From positions 1 to 64,000 of the forward strand of contig SJOL01004394.1 of assembly GCA_004794785.1 (NCBI GenBank): a DNA stretch of 64,000 nucleotides. The letters run 5' to 3'. The notes below the pieces were generated by a model. It had not been told where the DNA came from and did no database searches. It was given only the letters and a program-made list of their open reading frames with translations. Position numbers and translations under genes: made by a program. This stretch comes from Opisthorchis felineus. Taxonomy: Eukaryota; Platyhelminthes; Trematoda; Opisthorchiida; Opisthorchiidae. Below are positions 1 to 13,400 of this stretch, piece after piece (within the stretch, counting starts at the first letter, position 1; the number at the start of each line of letters is the position of its first letter).

Positions 1-225
1 GATTGTATGCCTCCGATTTGTGTTATTTGCGTCCTGTCCGATAGGTAGGAGGCGAACCACTTAAATAAGGTTCCAGTGATGCTGACGGTACTAAGTTTAT
101 GTAGCAGGGATGCACGGGGGACCTGGTCAAAGGCTTTTTGAATGTCCAGGTAAACTGTTACAGTGGAGTAACCAGCGTCGTAGGCTGCTGTTAGTTGAAC
201 AGACTGAGGCAGTTTTTGGACAACA
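1..225 (-). mobile_element. LINE reverse-transcriptase fragment (cut by window edge)
   Basis: Read on the minus strand, about 225 bases translate without a stop into the early part of a non-LTR reverse transcriptase. A YLDIQKAFDQVP stretch (the first catalytic aspartate region, usually DFSKAFDxVP) is followed by LLHKL and then WFASYLSDRTQ, the classic order in CR1/jockey-type LINEs. The rest of the domain lies beyond the left edge. The element belongs to neither LINE family A nor B found later in the window, as far as can be seen from this short piece. It is probably a dead copy. Confidence 0.75.
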
Positions 226-857
226 CTTCAACAACACATCTGCTGCGTTCGAAGGTGGGAGCCGAAGTGTGTGCTACCTGTGAGGATAGCGATTTAATAG
301 CTGTACGCCCAGCTTGAGTCCAAGGCTTCAAAGCAGCCTCTGCAACTTAACTGTCCGATTTCTGTCTTAGTGTTTTCGGGAACTATTGTTCGGTTGCGAG
401 GGGGTTTCGCCCACTGGGAGATCGGTTTGCGCGGACCGTTGCCTTTGTAGGACGTAGCTTTTCCCCTCGTTGTTGAAACTTTTGATGATTACTGTTTGTA
501 GTCCGTGCAATACCAACTTTTGGATGCCTGGATTTGTTTTTGTTCAAAGACTTGGCACAGCTTGGCCTGCAAGGTATTTATGTGGGGGCCCTGTCGGGTC
601 GGTTGTGCGTTGAGTAGCGCCACCAGGGAGTATTACTTTTGGTGTCACTCTTAAGAGACTCGTTTTGCAGAGGGCTGCTCTTTGAATCCGGCAATTGACA
701 GTACCCCAATACTCAGTATTGCGACATGTACAACGGCACGTCTTTCAGCAGGTATATAATTCCCTCAGTGGAGGATCACTTCCCGATGAGACCCGGAGTT
801 TGAAGTCAGCCAAATCCCTGTACTAACTTTCACCAATTCTTCTTAAAATACTGATAA
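226..857. other. No recognisable feature
   Basis: No open frame, RNA or repeat could be recognised here. It may contain more of the decayed BEL/Pao element that becomes readable at about 858. Confidence 0.4.
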
Positions 858-2080
858 TTTTTGGAGGAAGGCTGCAAAATAGCGGTTTATCCCAGCCACT
901 TAGACATCCCATCATACATCCTAGTCGACATCCGTGACGCATTCTTGCATATACAGTAGCATGAGTTGGAAGAACGGGTGGGCACGTCGCATATTATAGC
1001 TGCGATGCGTCAGAAATTTTGGGTTGTCAACGGGGAACTCGCAGTTAATGCGTGGGTGTTCGTCATGTAAGGCCAGGTGGGTGAAGCTAGCGTAACAGTT
1101 GATGTCATCCACACCAGCCTGCAGAGTTGAACCTGGTTACGCTTTTGCCGCCACCGGTTTTGCTTATTTCGATCCCTTTTCTGTGCACGGGGGACGACAG
1201 TCAGAGAAGCGATACGGATGTATCTCCCGCTTCAAGACTTGTGCAATTCACATCAAAGTAGCTCATTCCTCACCGATTGACTCCTTTCCAATGGCACTCT
1301 TCTGTTTTGTCAACCGCCGCGGTTCACCAAAGGAAGTATGCGGTGACCAAGGAAGTAACTTCTTTGTGGCCGAAGTTCGGCGATTTCTGGAATCGTCAAC
1401 TTGCCATCCCGTTTTTAACAGGATAGTAGTCCACGGGATCAAGTGGTACTTTACAGCAGCCACCGAGAAGGAGTTTGGCAGCATCAGATACGACCTATTT
1501 GCCGAGTGCAGAGTGCGGTCTCCCGCGAGCAAGTGTTAACTGGCGAAACTTTGCCCATTTTCCACACTGACGAGGAGCGTATTTTAAATAACCGCCCACT
1601 TGCACCTGTCTACGTGATCTAGACTCATTAGGCGTGATAACCACAAGTTACTTGTTATTATTGTGGGGACATACTGGTTTGCCAAACGGTGTGACTAACA
1701 TACGCGGCAGATATACGCGGTGTTGGAGAGAGAGGAAAATGTTGGCGGATACCTTTTGCGTCAATAGTTTAGGGGTACATTCCGCTCTTACAGTTACGGC
1801 AAAATGGATACGAAACCGTCAAGATTTTCGACTTGGAGACTTTTAATCATTCAGCGGCAAAAACTTAAGTCGGGGTCATCGGATAAAAGCACCGTAGTGG
1901 GGGCCAAACCCGAAACTGATGGCCATATTTGGGAAGTGCTAGCAAAGACCGCCTCGGGTAAGTTTGGGCGGCATTTACGTTGCATCTACTCGCTAAAAGG
2001 AGTAGAAGGCAACTGGCTGCTTACCCGCCCTAGGCGAATGCTCCGTATTGAGGGAGGTGTTGGTTGCTTGATCAGTTGAA
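858..2080 (+). pseudogene. Broken BEL/Pao retrotransposon integrase region
   Basis: Several frames together show the order of a BEL/Pao polyprotein C-terminus. First comes GGRLQNSGL...HPIIHPSRHP (the segment before the integrase zinc finger; about 858-935), then an AAMRQKFWVVNG stretch (about 1000). The integrase core follows at 1099-1539, with YFDPFSV, KRYGCISRF, HIKVAHS, DSFPMAL, RRGSPKEV and GDQGSNF, matching the BEL pattern 'YFGPF...KRYGCIFTC...VHIEVAHS...RRGxPKEIxSDNGTNF'. Later pieces give ILNNRPLAPV (about 1590), a WRERKMLAD segment (about 1710-1750), TAKWIRNRQDFRLGDF (about 1795-1846) and a C-terminal beta-rich piece to about 2070. Stops and frame changes at about 1540, 1620 and 1850 show it cannot make a working protein. 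The first catalytic aspartate sits in the divergent YFDPF/YFGPF box. No LTRs were found. Confidence 0.8.
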
Positions 2081-4154
2081 CTATTTTCGCTGATCTCATT
2101 CTTGCATGCAGCTAAGTGAGTTATTAGATCAACGAAGGCCATACTGGCTTTGAGGGGCTGCGCTGACTCTGTTCTTCTATTCTTGTTGTGTGCAGCGTGA
2201 TTCCTCGTTTTGTTGTTTCTGTTTTCCGCCTATATCGTCTTTCGTGTTTTAACTTGAACGTAAAGCACTTTTTGACGTTGTCACCACAAGTCTTCCTTAG
2301 ATCAACACGTGGATTTCGCTATCTTTTAGCCTCGTTACCTTGAGTCGGGGCGAACTTTGGGATTCCGCCTGGAAGTGGCGATTAACCAAATGGTGTTTGG
2401 AGGCTGGCGTTATTCCACGATTCATGGTTTTTACAATTATGCTATTTTACTGTGTGTATTCATAGTACAGCATTTGTTGATAGACCTCTATTTGAATGAC
2501 TTGCCTCTTGGGGCTTTGGCCCGACCGATTCCTGGAAGCAATCAATAATTTGAATATATGGACTCACCGCGAGTTTGTTTAACCACCCTCGCTAAACATA
2601 ATTTAATGGAAAAACTGCTTGCAGTGGTGAAATTTTAATGGCCCCCCCGAGTGCATTCGGCGCAGCCTACGTTTATTTGCCTACAAGGGATTTTTCATAA
2701 CCAGTTAGAGAGAGTGGAGTTAGAAAAATTTTCCGGAAAACCTTCCTAGGTGTTCAGAGTCTATCAGCGTAAATCCGGTTAAAGACAACTGATTGGCGAA
2801 CCCATGGAGGTTCGTCCTATCGCGGCTTCTGGCTGACTGAAAAATGTTTAAGCCGGCAGTTGCATTCAGTCTTGACATAACTGGTATCATTTCTTAGAGT
2901 GCAACATACAATAAATTTTGCGCGGAGCGGCGAATTCCATACTGGCACGTAACCGCCACCGTAACGTTATTCGCGTTTTTTGGCGCTCCAGGAGAATGGT
3001 AACCCCACCCGACTGAAAGCGCGTACGGCAGTCCAGTGTTTCCGTAGTCTGCATGTGGGTTCCCATTATAGAGCTAATGAGTAACACAGATGGTGAAAGC
3101 CCTATTCGGTAAATGACTTCGTCTGGTTAACGGCAACTTTATCCGGCAAACTTTCGGTTTCAATAATTTTGCATATTTAAACCGTCCATATATCATTTTG
3201 GGCTACTGGAATCAAGCTGAAAGTTTTAGCCCTTGACAAGTCCACCTTTTGCGGCCCTAAAATGATTTTTTCAACGGTTAACCACTACGTGCAGCCGCTG
3301 ACAAATATTTAATGCTTAGAGGAAGCACCTAAAACTGGAGCTTTATCTCTGGCCAGGCAATCACGTTGGGCTTCACGCATTTTATCGCTCGTTTCCGTCA
3401 TAAGACACTGGTGGGTGAAGCAGGAACGCTTATAACGCGTGGTACAACCGGGCGCTGAAGAAAGTTGACTAGATGTTCCGGACATTGCAGAGGTGAACAG
3501 CGACTCTGATAATGCTAATGTAGCAAGTCTGATGGGCCTTAGATGTTATATGCCTGTGGATTTCGTTAGCTTTTAACCTCAGCACACAATTCACCACGTG
3601 ATTATTTAACCTGAATGAAAGACTCAAAGGAACGTGCAAACGACAGCATCGGAGTGGACGCCGACGAGCTGTATTGCATGACATGCAAGTGTTTCGAGTT
3701 CGCAACCTCGTTATGGCAAGAAAGATTTTAAGATCTGAAAAAGTGTTCAAAACGATTTCAAAGATGGGGATCAAAAATAGCGGCAAACAAATGACTTCAG
3801 AAGCTCTTGCGCTCGCCGCTAATTTGTCTACCAACAGACATTGTGGAACAGGGAGCATCTGCTTCGCCCCTGGAGCTTCTCTTTTATGGAATCAAAGATC
3901 TCACATTTTTGCGAAATATCACCTCTTTTCGCACGTTACTGCCTATCGATTCATCATGTCGGATGAATATGGACCTGTGGGGCCAATCACTAAGCATTTT
4001 TTCTTGCCAAAAAAGCATCAACGCCTGACATTGGGCACGAAATTCTGTGTAGTTTTAAAGCCGTAAGCTGAGCGACCCATCAAGAGCCCCTTTGATTCGT
4101 TCGATATTCTCCTTTGCACTTTTTGATGCATGTGCGTTGACGTGGCAGGATCAA
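2081..4154. other. No recognisable feature
   Basis: Short random-looking open frames only. None shows a domain motif, splice pattern or repeat relation to the rest of the window. Confidence 0.4.
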
Positions 4155-4247
4155 CGCCTGATAACTTATGCTGACTGTTTTGCGCGATGGCCCAAAGAAA
4201 TCCCGCTTCTAAGCGGAAACCCGTGGCGCGTATTCTTTAACAGCTAA
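4155..4247 (+). pseudogene. Possible Ty3/gypsy integrase core trace
   Basis: A 30-codon open stretch contains LITYADCFARWPKEIPLL, which resembles the first catalytic-aspartate segment of gypsy integrases (pattern YLLTxxDxFSRWPExIPL). It ends at a stop and has no readable continuation, so if real it is a heavily decayed fragment. The 17-22 kb element has the related DAFSKWPKIIPM box. Chance similarity is possible. Confidence 0.3.
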
Positions 4248-7200
4248 GTCTCACAGAACGGGCCTCATGCTGCTGCCAATGCGGATAAAGAATCACATTT
4301 TGTGACTGTTTATCTTACGCTCGCAATTCAGGAAAATAGCACTCACGCATGATCGCTTACTTTCCAAGTTCCAGTGGAATGATGGAGCATTCTTACAGAC
4401 AGTTGAAGACAGCCCCTTGCGGCCATAAAAGTCCGTCTTGGAAAGAGGTCTTTTGAATAACACAGCCCAAAATCAGTGGTTTTTTGGGGCCGGATCCGAG
4501 TATAAGCTCGAGTTAGTCAGTTAAAGAATGCATCCTGCGTTTTCCATGTAAACCAATCGCACCAAAACCACGATTCCCCAGTTCGGCTTTGTTTTGCCAC
4601 GTCCAAAAAACTCACCTTCCCATCTTTCTACAGGCTCCCCGACACACGGGTTTGTTTTCGAAGGAAAACTCTCCCTGTAAACTATGCCGTATTCCTTCAG
4701 AGTCCCTTGCTACATGCTGCTTCCCAATGATATAACAAGCGTGGCAGAAACCGGTGCATCTCTGTAGATTGGCTGATGCCTGCTTTTGTCGATGACGGTC
4801 TTGAGGCACGCCCACCCACTCAGGATCCTAACAACACCCCTCAGGCATCTGTCCAGAGTTGCCGACAAACAACATTCGACCCGTACCAGAATCTGCAGTG
4901 CCCCATTACTCAGCCTAAACCTCAGGTCGTAGAGATAGACGTGGCCGTGAAATTCGTCAACATGTACGTTTTTATTGGGCTTGCTAACGCAGTATATACC
5001 CAGCCAACCCTGTCAGTTGCCAAAGCAGAAGTCATAATTTTTAAACTTTCAACCATGAGCTCTCTTCTTAATTTCCTACCTGTTTTCCCGGCTGCTTTTC
5101 CCAGTAAATAAGAGAACATCGCAGTAAATGCACTCACACAGCCCCGGTCAACCTTCATTCAATGCTCTCACCGTCTCCTTACTCTAGCGGTTTCTGAACC
5201 CTTCTTGACCGGTGGAACGCAGGTATAATGAAGAACATGGGTAACCCATTTACATTGGAGCATCTCCAAGCATTCATCTTCTCGTCTGCTTGCCATATGC
5301 GGAGCGCACTTGATTGACCTGATCCACCTTTGTGTGAGAGACTTACATTTTTAAATCTTGCAAGACGGAAGACACAAAATGATTAGGCTCACTGCTATGA
5401 ATTGCTGGCTCGTTTTATTTGTATGGCGAAAACTTAGTGTACGCCTGCATTTCGCTAACTTGCACGATGTGCATGCCCCGAGAACAATCAGTGGTACGAT
5501 AGCCGGGACTCGATAATCGTCGCTCAATTACACGCACTGGCAACGCGGTGGCACTCTTTTACTCCTTGATAATTTTCGACGATATTTGTTGTCCGTGGTT
5601 TTTGCCGTCATTCCCCACACACGTGGATTTTTGGTTGCTTTGAGGTTGTATACGAGGAATGATTGCTTCTTGTTTGTACTTGTCACGATCAGCCATAGGC
5701 AGCCGCTTTGTGGGAGAATTGATTTAGCGTTGCGGCAGTCTCCGGACCATGCAAAACCGGGCCAGAGGAATTCATCGCAGCTAGCTACTGTAATTCAATG
5801 TATGATAACGGACAGTACGCTTTATTAGGTGTTCCGCGCGGTTTTAGCATTGCCAGTATAATGACTCGACGATGATAAATTCATATCACATGGAGCGCAA
5901 ACATCCTGGCGGTGGGTCAACGTTCAGCTGGCTTTCAGCCAGCTGATACCGTACGTGCGGGTAGCTAAAAGGGTTCAAAATATGCAGCAATATCCTCAGA
6001 GGTGCGACGCGCAATATGTTTGATTTGTTCGACGTTTCACTGACATAATAATTGTTGAAGCAAAGCATAATCCGAAAAGGCCTGAGCACGCGTTTCTTTA
6101 AGATGCGGATGCAGCTTGTACACCTTTCACGCAACGAATAGCATGCGGAGTGGGTGAGCAGTCTTGCACGCCTTTGTGTAATGCGGGAATTTTGAGTTTT
6201 TGGGTGAGCCGTTTATCTTGTTCGTTGAGATGTGTAGCTAATGTAGTTGCACGACATTCGCGATTAACAAAATGGCGTCACAAATGCTGGCCTGGGGGCT
6301 TTGTTTGGCTGTATCACAATGCGGTGCTATTTTCATGCAGGCCAAGCAACCAGGAAGTATGTAGACCCCATGAGAAGGCAATAATTTTTCATAAAGAATA
6401 TCTCAAAACGCAGCTGACACATACCAGCTCAAAACTCATCCCGATAAAGCGACCGGTTACTAACCATGTAGATTTTGATATCTTGAAGTAAACAGATTCG
6501 CACATGGTCTGTTGTCTAAGGTCCCACTGGTTATACGCCAATCTCGGGCGAACTGCGTACGCGCGGCGCCCGTTGGATCACTTTTTAAACGTAACCAACA
6601 CCCACCATGAGGGTACCGACTTGAGCTTATAATAAATTGACCACTAATGTGGAGGTTGGAACAGAAAATGCCGAATTTTTCGCACACAGGATGGCTGGTG
6701 CGTGCACAGAAGATGCGTATCACCTACATTTGTGACGGAAACATTTTGTAACATTCTTTTGTGTGGTCTGCTCCTTGATGACCTATCCGTCTAACTAAGT
6801 CCTGAGGTTTAGGCAAACTCGAACTAAAGTGTCCCAAGATCGACTGGTGAACTAGGTACAACATAGCTTTGTTAACAAGAGATCTTTGGGCGGCACCCTA
6901 AAATGTGCTGAGATGGTTAACATCTCGCACGGCACACAAGTGCGCCTTCTATCACTCCATGCAGCTGCCTTACGTGCGCCCGCATTCGGTATTCGAAAGC
7001 CTCTTTTGCTCGTCGCTCGGTATTCAGGAAACGGATTCGACCTCTTGAAATCTACAAGGTTTTCAAAGTTAACACTTTATGGTGAAGAATGCCTATTGCT
7101 ATTGAATTTTTCCGCAAACTATCTGCACGAATGATTTCTTCAAGGTAGCAAATCTTCAGGGTCATCAATCACCACTGATTGGGAAAACAATGCCTCATGC

Positions 7201-8129
7201 AATATGATATCGTGAATTGCGGTGAGACGAGAACAGCTTACAATAAACGAAGGTTTCGGGTCCGGACTGAGCTTCATCATTATTTCAGGTCAATGCGCTT
7301 CAGACTAGGCAGCGACTCGCAAAACACGATGTCTCCTTTGGTTTCAGTGGCTTGCCAAACGACTCTGTCGATTTCTTGTGTTCGCGGGACCAACTACATT
7401 CCATCCCTGCACCACGTATCCTTGTCAGTTGTGTGGAGAATATTCGAGAGCACCCAGCCAATTGGGTGCGCATGTAACGCTGCACGTGAGTGCGCCTGTG
7501 CCGATATCGGGCGTTCTACCAAACGACCGATCTACTGAAACCTAAGCGCGCGTGTTCGTCACGGCTGCCCACGTTAGAAACATATTGAGTTGAGTAATAA
7601 GTTGAGATCTTAGTGCTTCTAAAGACGTTCAACGATTAGGTCTTGCCTGATGCCGTACCAGTGGAGGCCACCTTAGTCGAAATTATTTTCGCAAGGTCAA
7701 GCCATACCAGGAAGGCCAGTGGATAGCAGCTACATCACTTGTGACAAATGCCCGGCGTTCTGGTCACAGCATTTGGTGCGCGTTAACTGGTTGGACTTCA
7801 CTTCGTACAGACTCACAAAAATGAGAGCCTCGGGTGCTCGTATGCTGGGTGCGGGATAGCTGCGTATTTAAATGGAAGAACGCTGGTGTAGGTCTTCCGA
7901 AACGGCATTGGTGACCCCCAAGCAGTAAATTGTGGTACCAGCTGATCTCGTATCGTCATCACATCGTCAACTACGAGAAGCTCCAATGGGGAACACCTGC
8001 ACCTTAGTGGCTTGTTGCCACAGAGCTGTAAAATATATGCTGCACGACAGGTGTTTGTACCTGCAGGAGGACAGAATAGAAACTCGCTAGATGATAATAA
8101 AATAATGAATTTATTTCACAACTTGTAGG
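4248..8129. other. No recognisable feature
   Basis: About 3.9 kb with only short open frames. No conserved motif, tRNA-like box or repeat relation could be supported. Confidence 0.4.
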
Positions 8130-8171
8130 GGACATGCCAATAGAGGCATGTTCGGGTTGTTACAACCTGAA
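8130..8171. other. Two overlapping hairpins
   Basis: Two inverted repeats lie back to back. Bases 8130-8138 pair with 8145-8153 (9 bp, 6-base loop). Bases 8151-8159 pair with 8163-8171 (9 bp, 3-base loop). The second stem starts inside the end of the first, so both cannot form fully at once. No function is known; it sits just upstream of the repeat at 8175-8345. Confidence 0.45.
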
Positions 8172-8174
8172 CGC

Positions 8175-8345
8175 AGAGGACAATAAAACAACGGTGAGGA
8201 AAGTACAACCGACGAGACACGCTTATTACGTGAATAGCCACCGTAGTTGTAGGAACCAAAAAACTAGAGCAATGGGGCATGAGGTACGACTAGTTCAACG
8301 ATGAAGCCAGTTGACTTGAACCAAAACTGGAGAATCGTTGCTGGC
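8175..8345 (+). repeat. Unknown dispersed repeat, copy 1
   Basis: This stretch aligns by eye with 10,300-10,460 in the same orientation. Shared words include aaactag-agcaatg, ggtacga, aacgatgaagcc and a closing atcgttgctg/catcgctgcc. Identity is perhaps 65-75% with small indels. It encodes nothing recognisable. It could be part of a decayed transposon terminus. Confidence 0.5.
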
Positions 8346-10299
8346 CACAATTGCGTCCGTAAGCATGTGTAGCCTGCAACAGACTGGAAGGCTCCACTGG
8401 CCCATCCGTGGTGGCTTGCAGTGCCGCCGGTTACCATCCATACCCATCAAGGCAATTCACCTTAAAAATCCGCTATGCACTACAGTGCGTCGGAAAATCC
8501 CGACTGGCCCTGGTAATGCGTGATGTTTTGATCACTGAATATCGTGCATTCATATCGTGAATTCATTCCTGTGATATTCAAAGTCCGGAAGTGGTAAAAA
8601 TAAAACACCAAATGGGTTATCTCTTGTAGATTTTTATTGCACTTTAGGGTGTCAGGAAGATATATCAAATAGTACAGCCGGTAGCTACCTGGGCTTATAC
8701 ACCCTGAGATGTTTGCATACCCACCTTCCCCAAGAGTCATCTTTGTGTTACTTGGTACCAGAAGAACTAGAGAGCGAATTTCCATGCATCATAATGAACA
8801 TGTTTCTTAACTTATTCAAGGGTTTCTATAAACCCAGTTTCGGTGTGTACGGACAACTACGCATACGGTTATGATAAAGAAGGTTTGACGTTGTAGGGCC
8901 CTCGGCTGAGCCGGTTATTTGATGAATGGCTTTGACAGCGACATAGTTATTCTCGCGATTTTCATAGTTCTTATACCCGTTAGTTTTTACTCTCCTATTA
9001 GTCGTTGCGCAATCGATGATCCATGGTGGTAAGCGTCCTGCGGGGGAAAGGGCATTGTATACCAACTATGTGCTCAAACTTGAGCAAAGGTGGTAACAGC
9101 AGATGCGCTACGTGAATATCACACCATGCACCCGGTTTACTCTAATTTCACTCATAGAAGAGCAAGTATCGTGCAAAAGGTGAGTGGTGGAATATTGCCG
9201 TGCACTATTTTATCGACTTTGTCACCATGGGTCACTGAAACCTATCCCCGAGTCTGTCACGGTGCATACTACTGACCGAGGATATGAAATTGGGTGGTCA
9301 AGTGTCAAAGCTCCGTCGCCGCATCTGAAAGAACTGCTTTGCATAGTGTGTGCATTATTGTTTAAAGTCCAAAGAACCTCAAGAAGCATTCAAGAAGACG
9401 ATTAGGATCGTTCACTTTTCAAAAATTGTGCGCAAATGAGATCGTTACTTTTGTGTCTGACAGCTTGTAATTGCTTATTTCTTGTTGGCTCATTAAAAAG
9501 CTCCGCACTGAAGGGCCTTCCAACTTTCACTAGAATTCTAAGTGCAAAAGGCTCATCAGATTAAATTACCTACTAGCCAGCTGTTGTCTGTGGCTCGCTG
9601 GCCAGTGAGAGTGCTTGGCGCTGTTGCACGCGTGAAGCGCTTTCCGAATCCGAGGTTCTTTGTTTGATCACTTATCCATTCACTTTCCTCAACGAGTAAA
9701 CACTGGCAGTCATTATTAATTGTGTGGGGTGTTTGTCTAGTTTCATGAAACCAACCGCACAACATAGATCCCGCTGCAAATGTCAGCAGGGGCGCTGTTA
9801 TTTCTGAAGTATGTTCCACTACAAGACGTCGGCAGCTTTGTTGGCGATATTATTCGATTAAGTGACGGCAACTGAAGGCCCTCGCTTTTAGCCAGGTTGG
9901 TGGATGCAAAGAATTTTGGTTGCGCGGCTAGGTTTTTTCCAGACATACACTTGAAACTTTAGAATTCTTGTTATCCTTCTGTTAGAGGAAGTAACAGGCA
10001 AATTTACCGAGAAAGTTGAATAAACTAGAAAAGATAGGTGCACACATATTTTGCACTGTTAACTTCCTTGCTTGCTGCGCATATTAGTTGGTAATCTGCC
10101 TGTATTGCATACACGGCGCTTTGATACATTTTGAAATAGATTTCGCAAATTACTTTAGTCGATCTTGCCGTAAAATGTTATTGCCCAGGCTCCCTAGTCT
10201 CATAATACTAATAATATGTTTAATTCCCAACTTATGGGGCGTATATCAGTTGAGGCGTAATCGGGGGGTTGCAATTTGTATGTGTTGGGGAACAGAGAA
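8346..10299. other. No recognisable feature
   Basis: Region between the two copies of the 8.2/10.3 kb repeat. Only short, featureless open frames were seen. If the two repeats were LTRs, this 2 kb would be the interior, but no gag/pol motif supports that. Confidence 0.35.
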
Positions 10300-10460
10300 A
10301 GGGTAGGGAAATTAAAACCTAGGGAATTGCTTATCACGTAAATTGTCAGTAGAGCGTTAATCGTGGAAAACAAGAAACTAGAACAATGAGGCGGGGGGTA
10401 CGAGCTTTTCAGTAACGAAGCCGGTTAATTTGAATAAAAACCGAAAACCATCGCTGCCTC
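10300..10460 (+). repeat. Unknown dispersed repeat, copy 2
   Basis: Direct-repeat partner of 8,175-8,345. Shared core includes gaaactagaacaatgagg, gggtacga, aacgaagcc and atcgctgcc. It is diverged from the other copy, so the duplication is old. Its element class is not known. Confidence 0.5.
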
Positions 10461-13400
10461 TGAGTGCCCCCGGATAGTTGAATCAAAATGCACGGCCAAG
10501 AAAAGCGTATTCGGAAGTGATGAAGTGGATGAATTCGCAGAAGGGGTAAACGGGAGGCTGAGCCTCCGAGGTAGTCTGTTTGCTGAGACTGGACAGACTC
10601 AAAGGTAGCACTGTTGGGCAAATGTTATTTGGAAGTAGATATAATGCTAACGCACGGAGCCAAACTGGCACTATAACAGAATTCGTTGAATTTGTGGCCA
10701 AAATTCGAGCGGTACACCGAGATGGTTAAGTTTGCATTGAGCGTTCAGTTGATTAAAACAAACTCTTCGCGGCGTCGGTTGGGGGAGGTAGGCAGTTTAT
10801 TCGTGGATGCAGGCCGAGGTGCAAGAAAGCGAGGGGGGACGCTTGATAGTGAGAAGGGAGTGGTTTTGTACCTCCTTTCTCTCCACCAAATCCTTATCTG
10901 TCCTGAACCCAGTGTTTTGTGCGCCCACCTAGTGGATTCGTTATTCGTCCGCAATTCCTCATGAAGTTTTGAACCTTAACGTGTCGAACCAATTTTGATG
11001 GACTTTTTGTGCCCGCCTTTTAACCACTCGCATCACCACGTACAGCATATGCACGTTTGTCGCTGATGCAGGGATTTCTTTAAACTTGCATCAATTCCCG
11101 CAACAACTTAGACAGAAATCCCCATAATTTTAGATTTGTATTACTTTGACATACGTGTTTTTGTACGTGTAGTACTGCACTTTATTGATAAATCATAAAA
11201 ATTCGCAATCCACGGTTTGTGATTTCGCGCTTTTCTCGATTGGGCTTTGCCGAATACGTCAAGTATCCTACAAGTTGCAGGTGAGCCATCAGACTGGGTG
11301 TGGTGGTGCTGTGCCATCACCGCATCGATATACTTCGGTTTCTCGACACCCCCTGTAGCGGTTAACCAAATGCCGAGATCGCCTACTCTCTCACCAACAC
11401 TTCTTCACTGCCCAAGTGGACAGTCTCCGGGCGCACTTCCCCACATAACGGTGCATTGACGACGTCTCCCCAAGTGGTTGGAAAGAGCTTGCAGAAACCC
11501 ACTCACGTGATACTAATGAGAACAAGAGTTTGAAACTGTGTAAATTCTCAGGAGGACACTCTACACACGAAATTCCAAGCTTTTCGCTTCGTTGAATTCA
11601 ACGTTCACTTGACCAGCAACGAGGTATGGGCATCCCACTTACTTTCCGCACAACACAGTGGGGAACGAATCTGGAGTACTAAGGAGAATGTGTACCAGGA
11701 TTGTTAGCGGACCGCAGGAATCCCTATGATCAGCGCTACCAAGCATCAACGTAGACACCCATACTTAATGATGTCACCATGATGTGGTGGTCGGACCCGA
11801 GTGTTACAATGATCCCGCGGGGTGTGCTACCTTAACTCTCGTTCCACAAGATATGACCTCACCAGAGAGGCAAAAATGGCATAATTAGACTGAGGGCATC
11901 GAGAACCCACACCACAAATGATCCTATCTTGAGGTGGTCTGGGATTAAAATCGTACTGTCATACCGGTTTTCATGGAATTAGTCAACAAGCACTTAGCCG
12001 AGACCTTATCCTCACGTTCTGTCGGTATCTGTGTCTTCCCGTGGCATGCGTACAAGACTCCGGCCCTGTCATTAATATGAAGCCGCTCAGGGGGAGGTAT
12101 TATTTATCTTGCCTCAATGCTCAGGCTTCTAGGGGTCCCGCAAAGGCAATGTGGGAGTTGCACTCGTACTGGCAGCTAAAAGCACTTCTCTGGGCTGGGC
12201 CCTGGTGAGCTCAATTGAAATGGGGTGAGTCAATATATAGGATGGTTTTACTTGACTTATCGGCATTTTGTCCAGCAGAATACGTCTCTGAAACCCAGGC
12301 AAGTGATTTCTATCGGAAGTTGACTCGGTTGATTCAGTTAATGAAGAGCTCACATACTGAGTGTTCTGAGCGGGCAACTTAATCATCCAGGGACCAGACT
12401 AAGGTCCGTTTGAGACGTTTGTGAACCCACACAGTCCCGTGTTGTCTGGAGACCAGCCACTGTAAATAACCGAGCATCATGCTGACTGCACAATTGTGTC
12501 GCGAGCTGGCTGCGGCCATAACGACGACATACCTTGATAAATCAGGATGTGGGCCAATCAGATTCAAGTGTTTCCAGCTCGGCGCTTCTCTCCGGATCAT
12601 GGGGATTCGGGCCTCGGTCTGCATAGAATTGTTGAATAGGCCTATGAATACATTCGTAGCAGTTTACCTTGGTCTCCAATTAAGGCCTCCTCAAGTTAAC
12701 ATGCCTTCTGATATACAATAGCGTGTTTTCGTCGTTCATAGGCTTAGTCTGAATCCCCGAATTCCCAATACGGTTTGAAGGACAGTGGATATCGTCACCA
12801 ACAGCACTTACTGGGATCAGGAAAAACGATGCCCGCAATCAAAGATAGTAGTGACGGGTGCAAACGTGGAATACTAAAGCGTAAGATATGAAGCCGGTGG
12901 AAAGCTAAACACGTCTTTCGCTAGCAGCAACCAATGCCCCTTGCAATGGGTAATGTTCACACTGTTTTAGTGAATTCGATTAATCATCCTTCACGGATAT
13001 CTGGGGAGCATGGATAGCCACCCTTACAAATCTTCGAACCATGTGGCACCCAAATGTGCCTGCAACCCCCAGAGAAGCGCTAGAATTTGCTGCGGAGGGA
13101 GGGGCGCCTCGGCATCGGCCTGATGATGAAATGGCCCAGAAAAAGCTATGCCACCATCTCCCAGAGTGATTGATCACTGGGAGGTTCGCATCCTTGAGAG
13201 ACATTCTTGTTGATGCGGAGCAGCAAGTACGTTAGATCAACTGTTTTATAAGATGCGATTCACTCACGATAGAAATGAATTACATCATAGTCTACATTTC
13301 GCATACCAGAAAACAGTCTGCTTCAGGTTTGCCCTCCCAGCCATGTTCAAAGCTACAGTCTATGACTTGAAAGTGAACTATGAATGCTCTGACAGGCAAG

